DNA of 64,000 nt from Natronorubrum bangense (GTDB lineage: Archaea > Halobacteriota > Halobacteria > Halobacteriales > Natrialbaceae): positions 2,790,001 to 2,854,000 of the forward strand of contig NZ_CP031305.1 in NCBI RefSeq assembly GCF_004799645.1, in the 5' to 3' direction. The notes beneath the pieces were generated by a model, which worked only from the letters and a program-made list of their open reading frames with translations, did not search any database and had not been told where the DNA came from. Both the position numbers and the translations under genes were made by a program. Positions 1-7,719 of this stretch are shown here, one piece after another (the first letter of the stretch is position 1; the number at the start of each line of letters is the position of its first letter).

Positions 1-34
1 CTCGAAATTAGTGGGAATAGAGGTCGAGTGGTTG

Positions 35-232
35 TCAGCACCCATGAGACACCTCGTGTGCCTCGACCGACCCGTCGACCACACGACGGAACTGCTTCCA
101 CTCTTTGTAGAGAGCACTGATTGCACCCTCTCGAGTGGCGCTTACCGTATCGAGAAGCGGGGCATCCTCGCCGATATAGTAGGCGTAGAACACTCCGTCC
201 GCTTCCCGAACGGCCACGTTGTCGGTCTTCAT
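35..232 (-). CDS. Small acidic hypothetical protein
   Basis: 65-residue ORF at the end of the visible leftward early block, downstream of the phosphoesterase gene. The sequence reads as a compact soluble protein: VREADGVFYAYYIGEDAP, then an amphipathic helix-like SALYKEWKQFRR. No family is recognised. Haloarchaeal codon use and a position in line with the operon support it as real. The 100-nt gap from the preceding gene leaves room for its own promoter, but none is obvious. Confidence 0.6.
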   Translation of the reverse strand: MKTDNVAVREADGVFYAYYIGEDAPLLDTVSATREGAISALYKEWKQFRRVVDGSVEAHEVSHGC

Positions 233-334
233 AGTGCCGACCCCGTGGTGGTTTTTCCTGCTTCGATTCCTGATTTACTGGATTCACTGATAGTCTTCAT
301 GTCGTGGTAGATAATAGCTCTTACGTAGTGAGTC

Positions 335-1552
335 TTAGAGACCAGCAGTCAGAAGTTCTGTATCTACGGTCTTGCTGTGTTGTTCGTGTCCAAACTGTAC
401 TGGGTACAGCCATGCCAGCGAGTACTCGTCGGTCACGCCGTGGATCGTTGCCGCCGGTTCGCTCCACACACTCAGGCTCTCTTCATACTCACCCGGTGGG
501 CAGATCGAACCAGACATCAGAACAGGACGGTTCATGACGTGTTCCAGTTTGAACTCGTGGTAGTGACCCCGGTAGGCGACGTCGTACTGATGCTGCATCT
601 GCCATCCGCGCCACTTGTTCTGGGCGCTGGGCGTTCCGATGTGGGCCGAGCAGTTCTGTCCGTGGCGCAGGTGTCCACGATGCTTGCCGTTGCGCATTTC
701 GAAGTTCACGAATCCGGTCGGGCCGGATCGAATGAACGTGACGTTCTCCATGTCGCTTTCACGGACCAGGAGATCGAGCATCATGTAGACGATCTGGTCA
801 GCGTTAGCCATCTGGCTCATCCCGTTTGCACGAAGTTCGCCGTGATTTCCAGGCTGACAAACCACCTGAACGCTCGGGAAGCGGGCGGAAAGACGACGGA
901 TCTGCTCGAGGTACAGCTCGCAGGCCAAGTCGATCTGCTCGTCGAGCGTGAGATCGATCTCGTGGGGCTGGTGGCTGTAGATGTTTTCTCCAGTCACCGT
1001 ATCCCCGCCCAGTAATAGATGAGCGGTATCGAACTTCCGATCGGCTTTCTCTTCCCGATCGATCAGGTTCATCACCGAATCAGTGACCGACCGGATTCTC
1101 TCAGCAGCAATGTCCTTGTTGAACACCACGTTGCCGAACTCGTCTTCAACGACAGCACCAATGTGGTCGTCAGATCGGTGAATTACGACATCTTCGTTGC
1201 TGGGATTGTACTCGAGGCCACCGTCAGCAATTGCTGGGAGGCTTTGGTTGAGCAACCGGACGAGGCGGTCGTTCAGCTCACCAAGGTGAGCATTTGCTGC
1301 TTTGGACTGTGCGGACTTCGAAGCGTGATTCGCCGGGCGGTTGTAGTTCGTCGGATGCGACTCGAGCGTTCGAAGCTCAGTCGCTGGGTATCGAACACCG
1401 TCGCGATTCACAAGTGGAATCTCTGCGTTGATAGCCCGCAAGTGGTCTCTCACCGTCGATTCGGAGATCCCCAACTCGTCGGCCACCTCTGCGGTGGTCG
1501 CGGGGAGTAGCTCGTAGACGGATCTCTGTGCTGGTGTTAAGTTGTAACTCAT
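335..1552 (-). CDS. Calcineurin-like metallophosphoesterase with N-terminal HTH
   Basis: 405 aa. Residues 1-60 look like a helix-turn-helix (TTAEVADELGISESTVRDHL). From about 120 the metallophosphoesterase signatures appear in order: DDH (128-130), GGD (182-184), GNH (235-237), a conserved His region near 297-304 and GHYH (329-332), which together form the usual two-metal site. Such enzymes in viral replication blocks are often SbcD/Mre11-like nucleases or phosphatases, and the substrate cannot be told here. It lies directly downstream of the primase gene. Joining an HTH to this fold suggests DNA binding coupled to phosphodiester or phosphate chemistry. Confidence 0.88.
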   Translation of the reverse strand: MSYNLTPAQRSVYELLPATTAEVADELGISESTVRDHLRAINAEIPLVNRDGVRYPATELRTLESHPTNYNRPANHASKSAQSKAANAHLGELNDRLVRLLNQSLPAIADGGLEYNPSNEDVVIHRSDDHIGAVVEDEFGNVVFNKDIAAERIRSVTDSVMNLIDREEKADRKFDTAHLLLGGDTVTGENIYSHQPHEIDLTLDEQIDLACELYLEQIRRLSARFPSVQVVCQPGNHGELRANGMSQMANADQIVYMMLDLLVRESDMENVTFIRSGPTGFVNFEMRNGKHRGHLRHGQNCSAHIGTPSAQNKWRGWQMQHQYDVAYRGHYHEFKLEHVMNRPVLMSGSICPPGEYEESLSVWSEPAATIHGVTDEYSLAWLYPVQFGHEQHSKTVDTELLTAGL

Positions 1553-1593
1553 GTAGGTGTAGGTAGTGATAGCGAAGATGTGCGAGAAGGGCG

Positions 1594-2637
1594 CTATTCG
1601 CGAGTGGCTTCTATCTCGGGTTCGCTATTATATTCACAATCGCATTCCCCGCAGAACATCGGAGCCTGCTCCTTGATCGTCTCACAATTGAACTCGCTGT
1701 AATTGTGTGCGATGACCTTCTTGATCTGTTCTCGGGTATATGCTTCATCGAACTCATCGTCGCCGCTAAACAACTCCACGATCACGTCGACCGGGACGTT
1801 CTTCGCAGTGAGATGGGCGATGACGTTTAATTCCATCGCGTGACTTGCCGCCCCGTAGCTGAATTTATCAGCTCGGTCTCTGTATCCACTGATACACGGC
1901 TTTCCGTGCATCAAGAAGGGCAAGTCGTCGATCGTAATGTTCTCGTTCTGTTCCTTCTCGTACCGCTTGACTGCCTTCGGATCATAGTTACTCGAGCTGA
2001 ACGAGTGTCCGCTGCTTGCCTCTCGAATATATTGAGTAAGAATTGAGGCCGCCTTCTCGGACGGATTACGGTGGCAGTCTTCCGGTACAACTCTCGGTGA
2101 ACGAGTGAGCTTCACGTACTCGTTAGGCGTGATATTGGCAAGTTCTCTGATCGATACGGGAACGCAGTACCGATCTTCATTGAAGGCTCGAGTTGCCCCA
2201 AGATGCAGCGTATTTGGCATCCGGCAGAGCCGGGCCAAGTCGCTACTGTCAACGTCCACCCACGGCTCCAGATCAAGATACGTCTCTGACTCGAGATAAG
2301 AGATTAGCTCGTCAGAGTACGTTCTCATGCCGCTCTTGAACTGGCGCATCGTCCCTTCCTGGGAATCGAGTACGGGGAAATCCAAGTACAGGTGGACGCC
2401 TTTGTGTCCCGACAGTGCACCTCGGAAGTGTTTCGCCGAACCTTCTGTTTCGAGAAGGCGGCAGACCTCCCTCACACGGGTTAGGAGCGCCGACATATCC
2501 CGATACCACGCTTGTGGGTCTGGGTCCGAACTGCGGTACTCGCCGCCGCTCGGTATGTCGAAGTCAATGAACAGCGTATCAATGGCTGGTATCGCGCCGT
2601 CCGTCGTATGTCCGTCCGGGAAGCCATACACGCTCAC
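1594..2637 (-). CDS. Archaeo-eukaryotic (AEP) primase-like protein
   Basis: 347 aa, GTG start. The AEP motifs are visible: FIDFDI at 23-28 (metal-binding D-x-D), SGHKGVH at 76-82 (nucleotide-binding sGxKGxH), and VDVDSSDLARLCRMP near 128-141, where the third acidic/R motif is expected. A Cys-rich tail (MFCGECDCEYNSE) may bind zinc. AEP primases make RNA or DNA primers for replication. The next gene upstream encodes an ATPase, so the pair probably forms the viral primase-helicase module. No catalytic motif appears lost. It could also have polymerase activity, as PrimPol proteins do. Confidence 0.85.
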   Translation of the reverse strand: MSVYGFPDGHTTDGAIPAIDTLFIDFDIPSGGEYRSSDPDPQAWYRDMSALLTRVREVCRLLETEGSAKHFRGALSGHKGVHLYLDFPVLDSQEGTMRQFKSGMRTYSDELISYLESETYLDLEPWVDVDSSDLARLCRMPNTLHLGATRAFNEDRYCVPVSIRELANITPNEYVKLTRSPRVVPEDCHRNPSEKAASILTQYIREASSGHSFSSSNYDPKAVKRYEKEQNENITIDDLPFLMHGKPCISGYRDRADKFSYGAASHAMELNVIAHLTAKNVPVDVIVELFSGDDEFDEAYTREQIKKVIAHNYSEFNCETIKEQAPMFCGECDCEYNSEPEIEATRE

Positions 2638-2685
2638 AAACGGGGGATGTCTGTTCCTTCTGCGTTATTCAACTGTGCTGCTATC

Positions 2686-2784
2686 TTAACCGGTGAATCG
2701 CATTCGCGCTGGTGAGCTGTTACTCGGCGTGGATATGTCGAACACCAGACGCCAATTGCTGACGTCAATTCTTTGCTCATCCAT
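2686..2784 (-). CDS. Possible 32-residue ORF between ATPase and primase
   Basis: ATG starts two bases after the stop codon of the ATPase gene and the frame runs 32 codons to TAA, filling most of an otherwise empty 150-bp gap in the operon. The peptide (VSNWRLVFDISTP core) is not recognised. Tight spacing and compatible codon use are the only support. Confidence 0.3.
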   Translation of the reverse strand: MDEQRIDVSNWRLVFDISTPSNSSPARMRFTG

Positions 2785-2786
2785 GC

Positions 2787-4307
2787 TCACAGCAGTGTTC
2801 CCTGACCGGATTCGCTGCCTTCAACCGTCTCGAAAGCAGTCGCCTCAGCTTCAGCGGCACTCTGGGGTCTGTCGCCGCTAAGTTCGATCTCATTTTCCTC
2901 CCTTTCTTCTTCGTCGTCCGCCTTCTCGGACTCATCAGTTCCCCACAGAGGCGTGTTCAATACATCCTCGAGTTCTTCTTCGGCTTCTTCAAGCTGCTCG
3001 GCGAAGCTGGTATCCTCAGCGATGTTCACCTGTTCGCCGTTGATCGGATCGGTGACGATCAGCCCCTCGCCGCGACAGAACCGGTAGATGTACTCTTCCG
3101 CTTCTCCGGCAGGGAGAACCTCTCGAGCAATCTTTTCAGTCTGATCGACGAGCGCCTGGTAGTCCACAGCAGCCGGGTGGTCAACAACAGAAGCGAATCC
3201 CGTTGCGTACCACGTCTGTGGGTTATCTGCCTGATTCACGTCGACGTACGCCTTCCCTTTCATCGATTTCAGCGCACCGTGGACATCTCGATCGGTCACG
3301 TTGTACCCGTCAGCACGGATCTTCGCCTGAATCTTCGAGACCGTGAACGCCGACTTCTCTTCGCGAAGGAACTCGAGAATCACCTTGTCGATCTCCTTGA
3401 GGTTGAGTGCCGACATAATCATCTGATTCCCGAAGATCCGCATCCCGTGCCAGACGTCGGCTGGTGTAACCAACAACGCGGGCTGACCGTCATGCAGGAT
3501 CTCCATGCGATCGGCGTAGTGGAACAGCGTGACGGACTCAATGAAGTCGTTCAGCCTCATGTAGTCGTCACGTGCCTCCGTGAAGTGCGTCGGAACTGGG
3601 TCCTGTTCGCGAAGTGGGCGACCACCAGGGATATTTAGAATGGTTCCCAGAGAGTCGTCTCGAGCATACCGCGAAATGGGTATGTCCTTGACGTACTCGT
3701 GAATACCAGCCAGCTGCTCAGGAGTCAGATGCATTTTCTTCAGTCCACTGAGCGTGTCAGCCTGACTGTCGAGAATACGCTCGGTCTGTTCCTGGCTGGC
3801 GTCACACGAGACGATCAGGCCCCTATTTCGCAGCTCGGGGTAGTCGTTGAGATCGATCTTCTCGTTATCGCTCGCAATCCCCACGATGATACAGTCTGGG
3901 GGATTGATCGTCATGCGAACCGTGTCGCCGGACGTAATGTCGGTGACTTCTCGAGAGGCCGGTAGCCCCTCGGCGTTCGCCTTTAGGACGCCTTCGATGT
4001 GGTCAGGAAGGCTCGCCAGGTCCTGATAGATATGGACCCGACAGGCGTTGATCTCATCAGCGGCGTAGTACAATGCCGTAGGCGACATTGTAGTCGACAT
4101 TTCGTACACATCGCTGTCTGGAATTGCCCGACTCATTCGCGTGACGGTGAAGGTCTTTCCGACCCGCGAGGGGCCGTTCATGATGACCATGCCGCCACGG
4201 ATCATTGCCGTGAAGACTGTCAATGCAGTCTCTTCTTCGCCAACTAATCCGCCGTCCTGCGCTGCCTGAAGTACTTGGAAGAGTTCTGGTTTCTCAGTTT
4301 CAGTCAT
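2787..4307 (-). CDS. P-loop ATPase of the viral replication block
   Basis: 506 aa. Walker A is GPSRVGKT (45-52), and HIYQDLASL (about 92-100) is a candidate Walker B strand with Asp. SRYARDDSLGTILNIPGGRPLREQDP in the middle may include an arginine-finger region. Residues about 310-350 (EIDKVILEFLREEKSAFTVSKIQAKI) resemble a winged helix. The C-terminal 100 residues are Glu-rich, and the chain ends SGQGTLL, reminiscent of a truncated PCNA-interacting tail. The context (primase downstream, possible DNA-binding protein upstream) suggests a replicative helicase or loader; the exact family is not recognised. Confidence 0.75.
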   Translation of the reverse strand: MTETEKPELFQVLQAAQDGGLVGEEETALTVFTAMIRGGMVIMNGPSRVGKTFTVTRMSRAIPDSDVYEMSTTMSPTALYYAADEINACRVHIYQDLASLPDHIEGVLKANAEGLPASREVTDITSGDTVRMTINPPDCIIVGIASDNEKIDLNDYPELRNRGLIVSCDASQEQTERILDSQADTLSGLKKMHLTPEQLAGIHEYVKDIPISRYARDDSLGTILNIPGGRPLREQDPVPTHFTEARDDYMRLNDFIESVTLFHYADRMEILHDGQPALLVTPADVWHGMRIFGNQMIMSALNLKEIDKVILEFLREEKSAFTVSKIQAKIRADGYNVTDRDVHGALKSMKGKAYVDVNQADNPQTWYATGFASVVDHPAAVDYQALVDQTEKIAREVLPAGEAEEYIYRFCRGEGLIVTDPINGEQVNIAEDTSFAEQLEEAEEELEDVLNTPLWGTDESEKADDEEEREENEIELSGDRPQSAAEAEATAFETVEGSESGQGTLL

Positions 4308-4560
4308 CGTCCTTCTCGTCTTCCATCTTCTTCTGAAGGACGCGCTTCAGGACCCGGCGCTCCACGTTCTCGCGGATTACTGTGTCAAGTTCAGCGCTCA
4401 CTTCTTCGAGATCATCGCCCTCCTCTAACTGGACGGTAACGCTCTCGTGGACATCAATCGGCTCGTACTGCTGGAGCATGACTTTGCGACCGTAGCTAAC
4501 TGTGTGTTCTTTTAATTTCATGAAGTGTGCCGCTCGCTGTCTCTCTCCCACCGCTTTCAT
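4300..4560 (-). CDS. Small charged protein, overlaps ATPase start
   Basis: 86 aa as drawn; a second Met at 4521 (MKLKEHTVSYGRKVML) gives 73 aa and is an equally likely start. It is mostly charged helix (LEEVSAELDTVIRENVERRVLKRVLQKKMEDEKDD). Its stop overlaps the ATPase start by 8 nt, pointing to coupled translation and perhaps a complex with the ATPase. Family unknown. Confidence 0.65.
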   Translation of the reverse strand: MKAVGERQRAAHFMKLKEHTVSYGRKVMLQQYEPIDVHESVTVQLEEGDDLEEVSAELDTVIRENVERRVLKRVLQKKMEDEKDDD

Positions 4561-4588
4561 GCATTTTCAAACTGGGAAGGGGTCGCTT

Positions 4589-5563
4589 CTATTCGAGGAT
4601 CGTCGCCACGATCTCGTCTTCGCCAACTTCGTCGACCATTTCACCGGTCAGCGAGTTTCCATCCTCTTCTGCCATCTCGGTGAGGTTCGTCCGAATCTGA
4701 TCCTCATCGGTGAGACCGAAGTCCTGGCAGAACTCAATGAAGTCAGCAACTGGTTCGGGAAGGTCGGACACCAAATCACTCGTGTCTACAGACGACTCCT
4801 TCGTGGCGGGTTCTGGAGAACTGCTTTGAGACTCAGAAGAAGCAGGCGAGCTGCCCCCGTTCCCGATCCGAACCTGTTCACCGGTCTTGGTGTCAATCAC
4901 CACTGGACTGTGGAAGTCGTGCTTATCGCCCTGTTTGACGATTTTAAACACCTCAAGCTCTCGGCCAAGCAGATCCTCGCGTGCCTCGATCCGGTTGACG
5001 GCCAACCAGTTCATGATGTCGTTGCGGTCAACGATCGAATCACGACCGAGGTTCGTCAGCATCTGAGCAAGCACTTTTGCAGTGGACGATGGCTTCTTGC
5101 CACCGTCTTCCCACATGATGAAGTCGCCAAAATCAATGGTATCTTCTGGGTCGCTGCTTTCTTCGCCCTCGACTCGAGCACCCACGAGCTGGTACTTGTA
5201 GGTCTTACCCACGATCTCCTCCGTGAAGACGTCAGGAGCGTCATCAGCAGACAGGTTCTTGTCGAGGATGACAGGCATCTGCTCCCAGGCGAACAACTTC
5301 AGCGTACCATCAGCTTCGCCGCTCTCGTCCAACCGCTCCATCAGCACACCGTCGACGAGCTTGCCATCAGTGAATTTGACACCGAGCGACTGTCCCCATT
5401 TGTTGTCGCCTGCGTACACCGAGTCGAGGACGCCCCGGAAGCTGGCGTTCGGCTTCCACTTGAGTTGTGCATCGCGGTCGTAGCCGTCGTCGCTGCCGCT
5501 GCTGGTGCTGGTGGTGCTGGTAGTGCTGGTGTTGGACTGGAATGCGCTGTATTTCGAGTTCAT
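4589..5563 (-). CDS. Replication-block protein with Ser/Thr-rich head, function unknown
   Basis: 324 aa, first gene of the leftward replication operon. It begins with a low-complexity Ser/Thr/Gly stretch (about residues 8-25). A beta-rich central domain (about 35-215; ASFRGVLDSVYAG, YKYQLVGARVEG, LEVFKIVKQGDKHDFH) is followed by a Ser/Pro/Glu linker (230-260) and an acidic helical tail. The central part could be an OB-like or other DNA-binding fold of the kind found in single-strand-binding proteins, but that is only inference from position and beta character. No catalytic motif was seen. Confidence 0.75.
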   Translation of the reverse strand: MNSKYSAFQSNTSTTSTTSTSSGSDDGYDRDAQLKWKPNASFRGVLDSVYAGDNKWGQSLGVKFTDGKLVDGVLMERLDESGEADGTLKLFAWEQMPVILDKNLSADDAPDVFTEEIVGKTYKYQLVGARVEGEESSDPEDTIDFGDFIMWEDGGKKPSSTAKVLAQMLTNLGRDSIVDRNDIMNWLAVNRIEAREDLLGRELEVFKIVKQGDKHDFHSPVVIDTKTGEQVRIGNGGSSPASSESQSSSPEPATKESSVDTSDLVSDLPEPVADFIEFCQDFGLTDEDQIRTNLTEMAEEDGNSLTGEMVDEVGEDEIVATILE

Positions 5564-5658
5564 GTAATGAAGTTTCTCTCTATGTTTTTCTTATGTTATT
5601 TTTCTTATGGACTATGCGGACAGGGTGGTGTGTCTCTGTTTTGTGTCACCACCCTCAG

Positions 5659-5704
5659 ACCTCGAGCCGGAGTTGAACCGGATATGGGCCTTGAACCCCG
5701 AAGT
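5659..5704 (-). ncRNA. tRNA-like minihelix 1 (acceptor + T-arm)
   Basis: Read on the minus strand: ACTTCGGG pairs with CTCGAGGT (8 bp, two wobble pairs) and encloses a 15-nt linker and a T-arm CCGG-TTCAACT-CCGG with a T-loop-like heptaloop. D-arm and anticodon arm are absent. It lies in the leader upstream of the 5563 gene start. Three other elements of the same size and strand occur in the provirus. Confidence 0.45.
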
Positions 5705-5781
5705 ATCTACCCACAATATTTTTTGGTAATTATAGATTGGCAATATATAGCTGTAAATACGAACAAAAACATCACATAAAC

Positions 5782-6054
5782 ATGAAACTCAGACAGCCTA
5801 CCGACTTTCTAATTCTCGAAGCACTCGAGGAGACGGGACGAAACGTTGCGACAAATCTGAAGCATCATACCGGAAAATCCCGGAAGAATATTAATACCCG
5901 ACTCCCGATTCTCGAAGATTATGGATTGACATCCAAAATCGGCCCCGCAAAGCGGTCTGGACTATATGAGATCACATCTCTCGGCAAAGCTGCCCTTGTC
6001 TATCAAGATCAGTACGATGAGGTAGACGATTTTGAGGCCCTAATCAAAGAATAG
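5782..6054 (+). CDS. Winged-helix transcriptional regulator
   Basis: 90 aa from the ATG at 5782; an upstream in-frame ATG at 5737 is less likely because it falls in the AT-rich promoter stretch. The sequence is a typical archaeal MarR/PadR-like winged helix: ILEALEETGRNVATNLKHHTGKSRKNINTRLPILEDYGLTSKIGPAKRSGLYEITSLGKAAL. It is divergent from the replication operon (start 5563), so it is well placed to control early transcription. Repeats at 6338-6402 are candidate binding sites. Confidence 0.85.
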   Translation: MKLRQPTDFLILEALEETGRNVATNLKHHTGKSRKNINTRLPILEDYGLTSKIGPAKRSGLYEITSLGKAALVYQDQYDEVDDFEALIKE

Positions 6055-6059
6055 GTGAT

Positions 6060-6335
6060 TCAGAACGTGGTGGGTGGCGAGTGGCCGACCCCCACGAGCG
6101 CGTGGTTTCCCCAAACCAAGCGGTAACTACGGTGTGTGCCTTACGCTGGCACTCCGAGCGCTAAGGCTCGGAAGCGACATAGTGGAATCGAACCACTCGT
6201 GGACCAGTTGTCGTCTTAACAGAAGTTGTAGAGAGTGTTAGTGCGGACGTTATGCGGTGGGATTCCGCCGGGGATTCCGACCCCGAAAGGCGAGAGAGCC
6301 AGTTTTCCTCTCTCCCCAATACAATTCGCTGAGGT
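6060..6335 (-). ncRNA. Candidate structured non-coding RNA locus
   Basis: 375 nt between genes 6054 and 6429 contain no convincing ORF but many adjacent inverted repeats (plus-strand notation): GGTTT-CCCC-AAACC, GTGCC-7nt-GGCAC, CCGAGC-6nt-GCTCGG, AGTGG-7nt-CCACT, GCGG-7nt-CCGC, GGGG-7nt-CCCC and GAGAGAG-9nt-CTCTCTC. On the minus strand a TATA-like ATTATAG at 6351-6357 would start a leftward transcript near 6325 covering all of them and ending against the convergent regulator gene. This fits an RNA gene of about 270 nt. Its function is unknown. Confidence 0.45.
6172..6217 (-). ncRNA. tRNA-like minihelix 2
   Basis: Minus strand: AAG-a-CGACA pairs with TGTCG-CTT (8 bp with one bulged A) around an 11-nt linker and a perfect T-arm AGTGG-TTCGATT-CCACT. 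It lies inside the structured RNA locus. The segment upstream contains CTGTTAA, which resembles a tRNA-Asn anticodon loop, but no anticodon stem or D-arm can be folded, so a complete tRNA is not supported. Confidence 0.5.
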
Positions 6336-6337
6336 CA

Positions 6338-6428
6338 TAATAAGTGTTTCCTATAATGTAATTCCTAAGTCATAAGGAAAACTTTCTAAGAAACGCTTAT
6401 TGTATCGTAGAGTGAAGACACACGTATA
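6338..6428. promoter_or_regulatory. Divergent promoter region with inverted repeats
   Basis: A leftward TATA-like element (ATTATAG, minus, 6351-6357) and a rightward one (CTTATTGTAT, about 6396-6405), the latter about 28 nt before the ATG at 6429, indicating a leaderless mRNA. AATAAGTGTTTC (6340-6351) is mirrored by GAAACGCTTATT (6390-6401) with one mismatch, and CCTAAGTCATAAGG between them is near-palindromic. These are plausible operators. Confidence 0.55.
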
Positions 6429-7064
6429 ATGAGCGGGAACCAGAGCGAGAAGGCCAAATACCAACAACATACACACGACGAGGATCTCGTCAAATGTCCG
6501 TACTGCGGCGAAGAGAAGCGTTCTCGAGGCCTCTACCTTCACGTCTACCGATCGAGTGACGAGGCCCACGGCGGCCACAAAGATGTCCCAGAAACGTGGG
6601 AACAGGACAAGGAGAACCTCGAAGTGGTTGGACAAAAAGAGCTGACACTCAACGTTCCGACCTCGAAAGAGTACGATCACGAGCTGCTGCTGTGCAAATA
6701 CTGTGGTGAGAAATTCAAAGGCACACACGGCCTCTCCGTTCACCTGTCCCGGATCGATGACAGTGTGCATCCGAAGGACGCCGATCTCGAGACTGCTGGC
6801 ATTCGTATTCCTGTTGGCCCCGATCTCGACGAGCAGCGCATCGAGGATGTCAGTGACAAGTTCGATCTGGACCTTGATCCCGACGACTTCTCGGACGAAA
6901 AGGTATTAGAGCGAGAAGGCAAGCAGACGACCGAGGAGCCGTCCGAAGTCCCCGATGGCTACATACCCATTGCTGACCTGACGGCGCTGGCAGCGCACTA
7001 CGAGCGGCGCGAGAATGAGCAGGCAGCAGACGATCTCCGATCGCTCATTGAGAAGTACCGCTAA
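6429..7064 (+). CDS. Protein with two C2H2-like zinc fingers
   Basis: 211 aa. Finger 1 is CPYCGEEKRSRGLYLHVYRSSDEAHG (about 23-48) and finger 2 is CKYCGEKFKGTHGLSVHLSRIDDSVH (about 88-113); each has C-x2-C followed by spaced His. A long acidic segment follows, ending in a helix (LTALAAHYERRENEQAADDLRSLIEKY). C2H2-like fingers are frequent in haloviral regulators, so a DNA-binding regulatory role is likely though unproven. It has its own TATA box (near 6400) and is convergent with the gene at 7102. Confidence 0.8.
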   Translation: MSGNQSEKAKYQQHTHDEDLVKCPYCGEEKRSRGLYLHVYRSSDEAHGGHKDVPETWEQDKENLEVVGQKELTLNVPTSKEYDHELLLCKYCGEKFKGTHGLSVHLSRIDDSVHPKDADLETAGIRIPVGPDLDEQRIEDVSDKFDLDLDPDDFSDEKVLEREGKQTTEEPSEVPDGYIPIADLTALAAHYERRENEQAADDLRSLIEKYR

Positions 7065-7101
7065 TACACTTCTTGTTCAGCACAGAGCCATCTCTTGACT
7101 T

Positions 7102-7554
7102 TTAGTATAACCCAATTCGGTCTAACTCTGCTTCGCCATAGTTCGTAATTTCGTACACATAGTGGCTCCCAGACGCATCACTAACTCGTTCTCGATCTAC
7201 CAAACGACGCTTATACAGTTTTGATAAGGATGCAAACGCCGATCCCTCTTTGATATCGTTCGACTTCTCGTAGACTTCGTTGCCAGATACCGCACCATCA
7301 TCTTCTAATTGCTTAACAGCCGAGAGAACTTTGTGATGATTTGTCCCCGAACGAATCTGTTTCAGCTCTCGGTCATCATCTTCTTTAGTACTTTCCTCAT
7401 CGCTGGTAGCATCTTCTGTTTCATCTTCAAATGTCTCTTCTACTTCAATTGAGATTTTCTCAACCTTTCCTAAGTCGTAGCTGCTAAGGACATCCTTTGC
7501 TCGCTGGAGCGAGTGCGGCCCCTCAAATTCGACTGACGTAGTACCTTTAGTCAT
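7102..7554 (-). CDS. C-terminal winged-helix protein
   Basis: 150 aa from ATG 7554, chosen because a TATA-like element (minus CATATTTATC, 7581-7590) sits about 30 nt upstream. A longer frame to 7707 exists but would run through this promoter. The middle is Asp/Glu-rich (residues 45-70). The C-terminal 80 residues form a winged-helix pattern: HHKVLSAVKQLEDDGAVSGNEVYE, then ASLSKLYKRRLVDRERV and a wing ending HYVYEITNYGEAELDRIGLY. It is probably a transcriptional regulator. It uses more A/T-ending codons than the structural genes. Confidence 0.75.
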   Translation of the reverse strand: MTKGTTSVEFEGPHSLQRAKDVLSSYDLGKVEKISIEVEETFEDETEDATSDEESTKEDDDRELKQIRSGTNHHKVLSAVKQLEDDGAVSGNEVYEKSNDIKEGSAFASLSKLYKRRLVDRERVSDASGSHYVYEITNYGEAELDRIGLY

Positions 7555-7719
7555 GCAAATTAGCGTTTTTGCTGAGGGTGGATAAATATGTCGGTAAAAA
7601 CGACTTTGGGAAACAAACGGGATACAATCGCCGATAGAGAGGGCATACTGTGGATTCTGGAATAGTGTTATGTTCCAACCATGATTAAATCGGTCGATGT
7701 GAAACAAGGAATTAAAAAT

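Noticed and set aside
4502..5779. 425-codon plus-strand ORF
   Set aside because: Antisense shadow of the 4589-5563 gene, whose acidic composition and operon position are convincing.
6120..6260. Complete tRNA (Asn-like, minus strand)
   Set aside because: A T-arm and a CTGTTAA loop are present, but no anticodon stem, D-arm or matching 7-bp acceptor at the right distance could be folded. Only the minihelix is supported.
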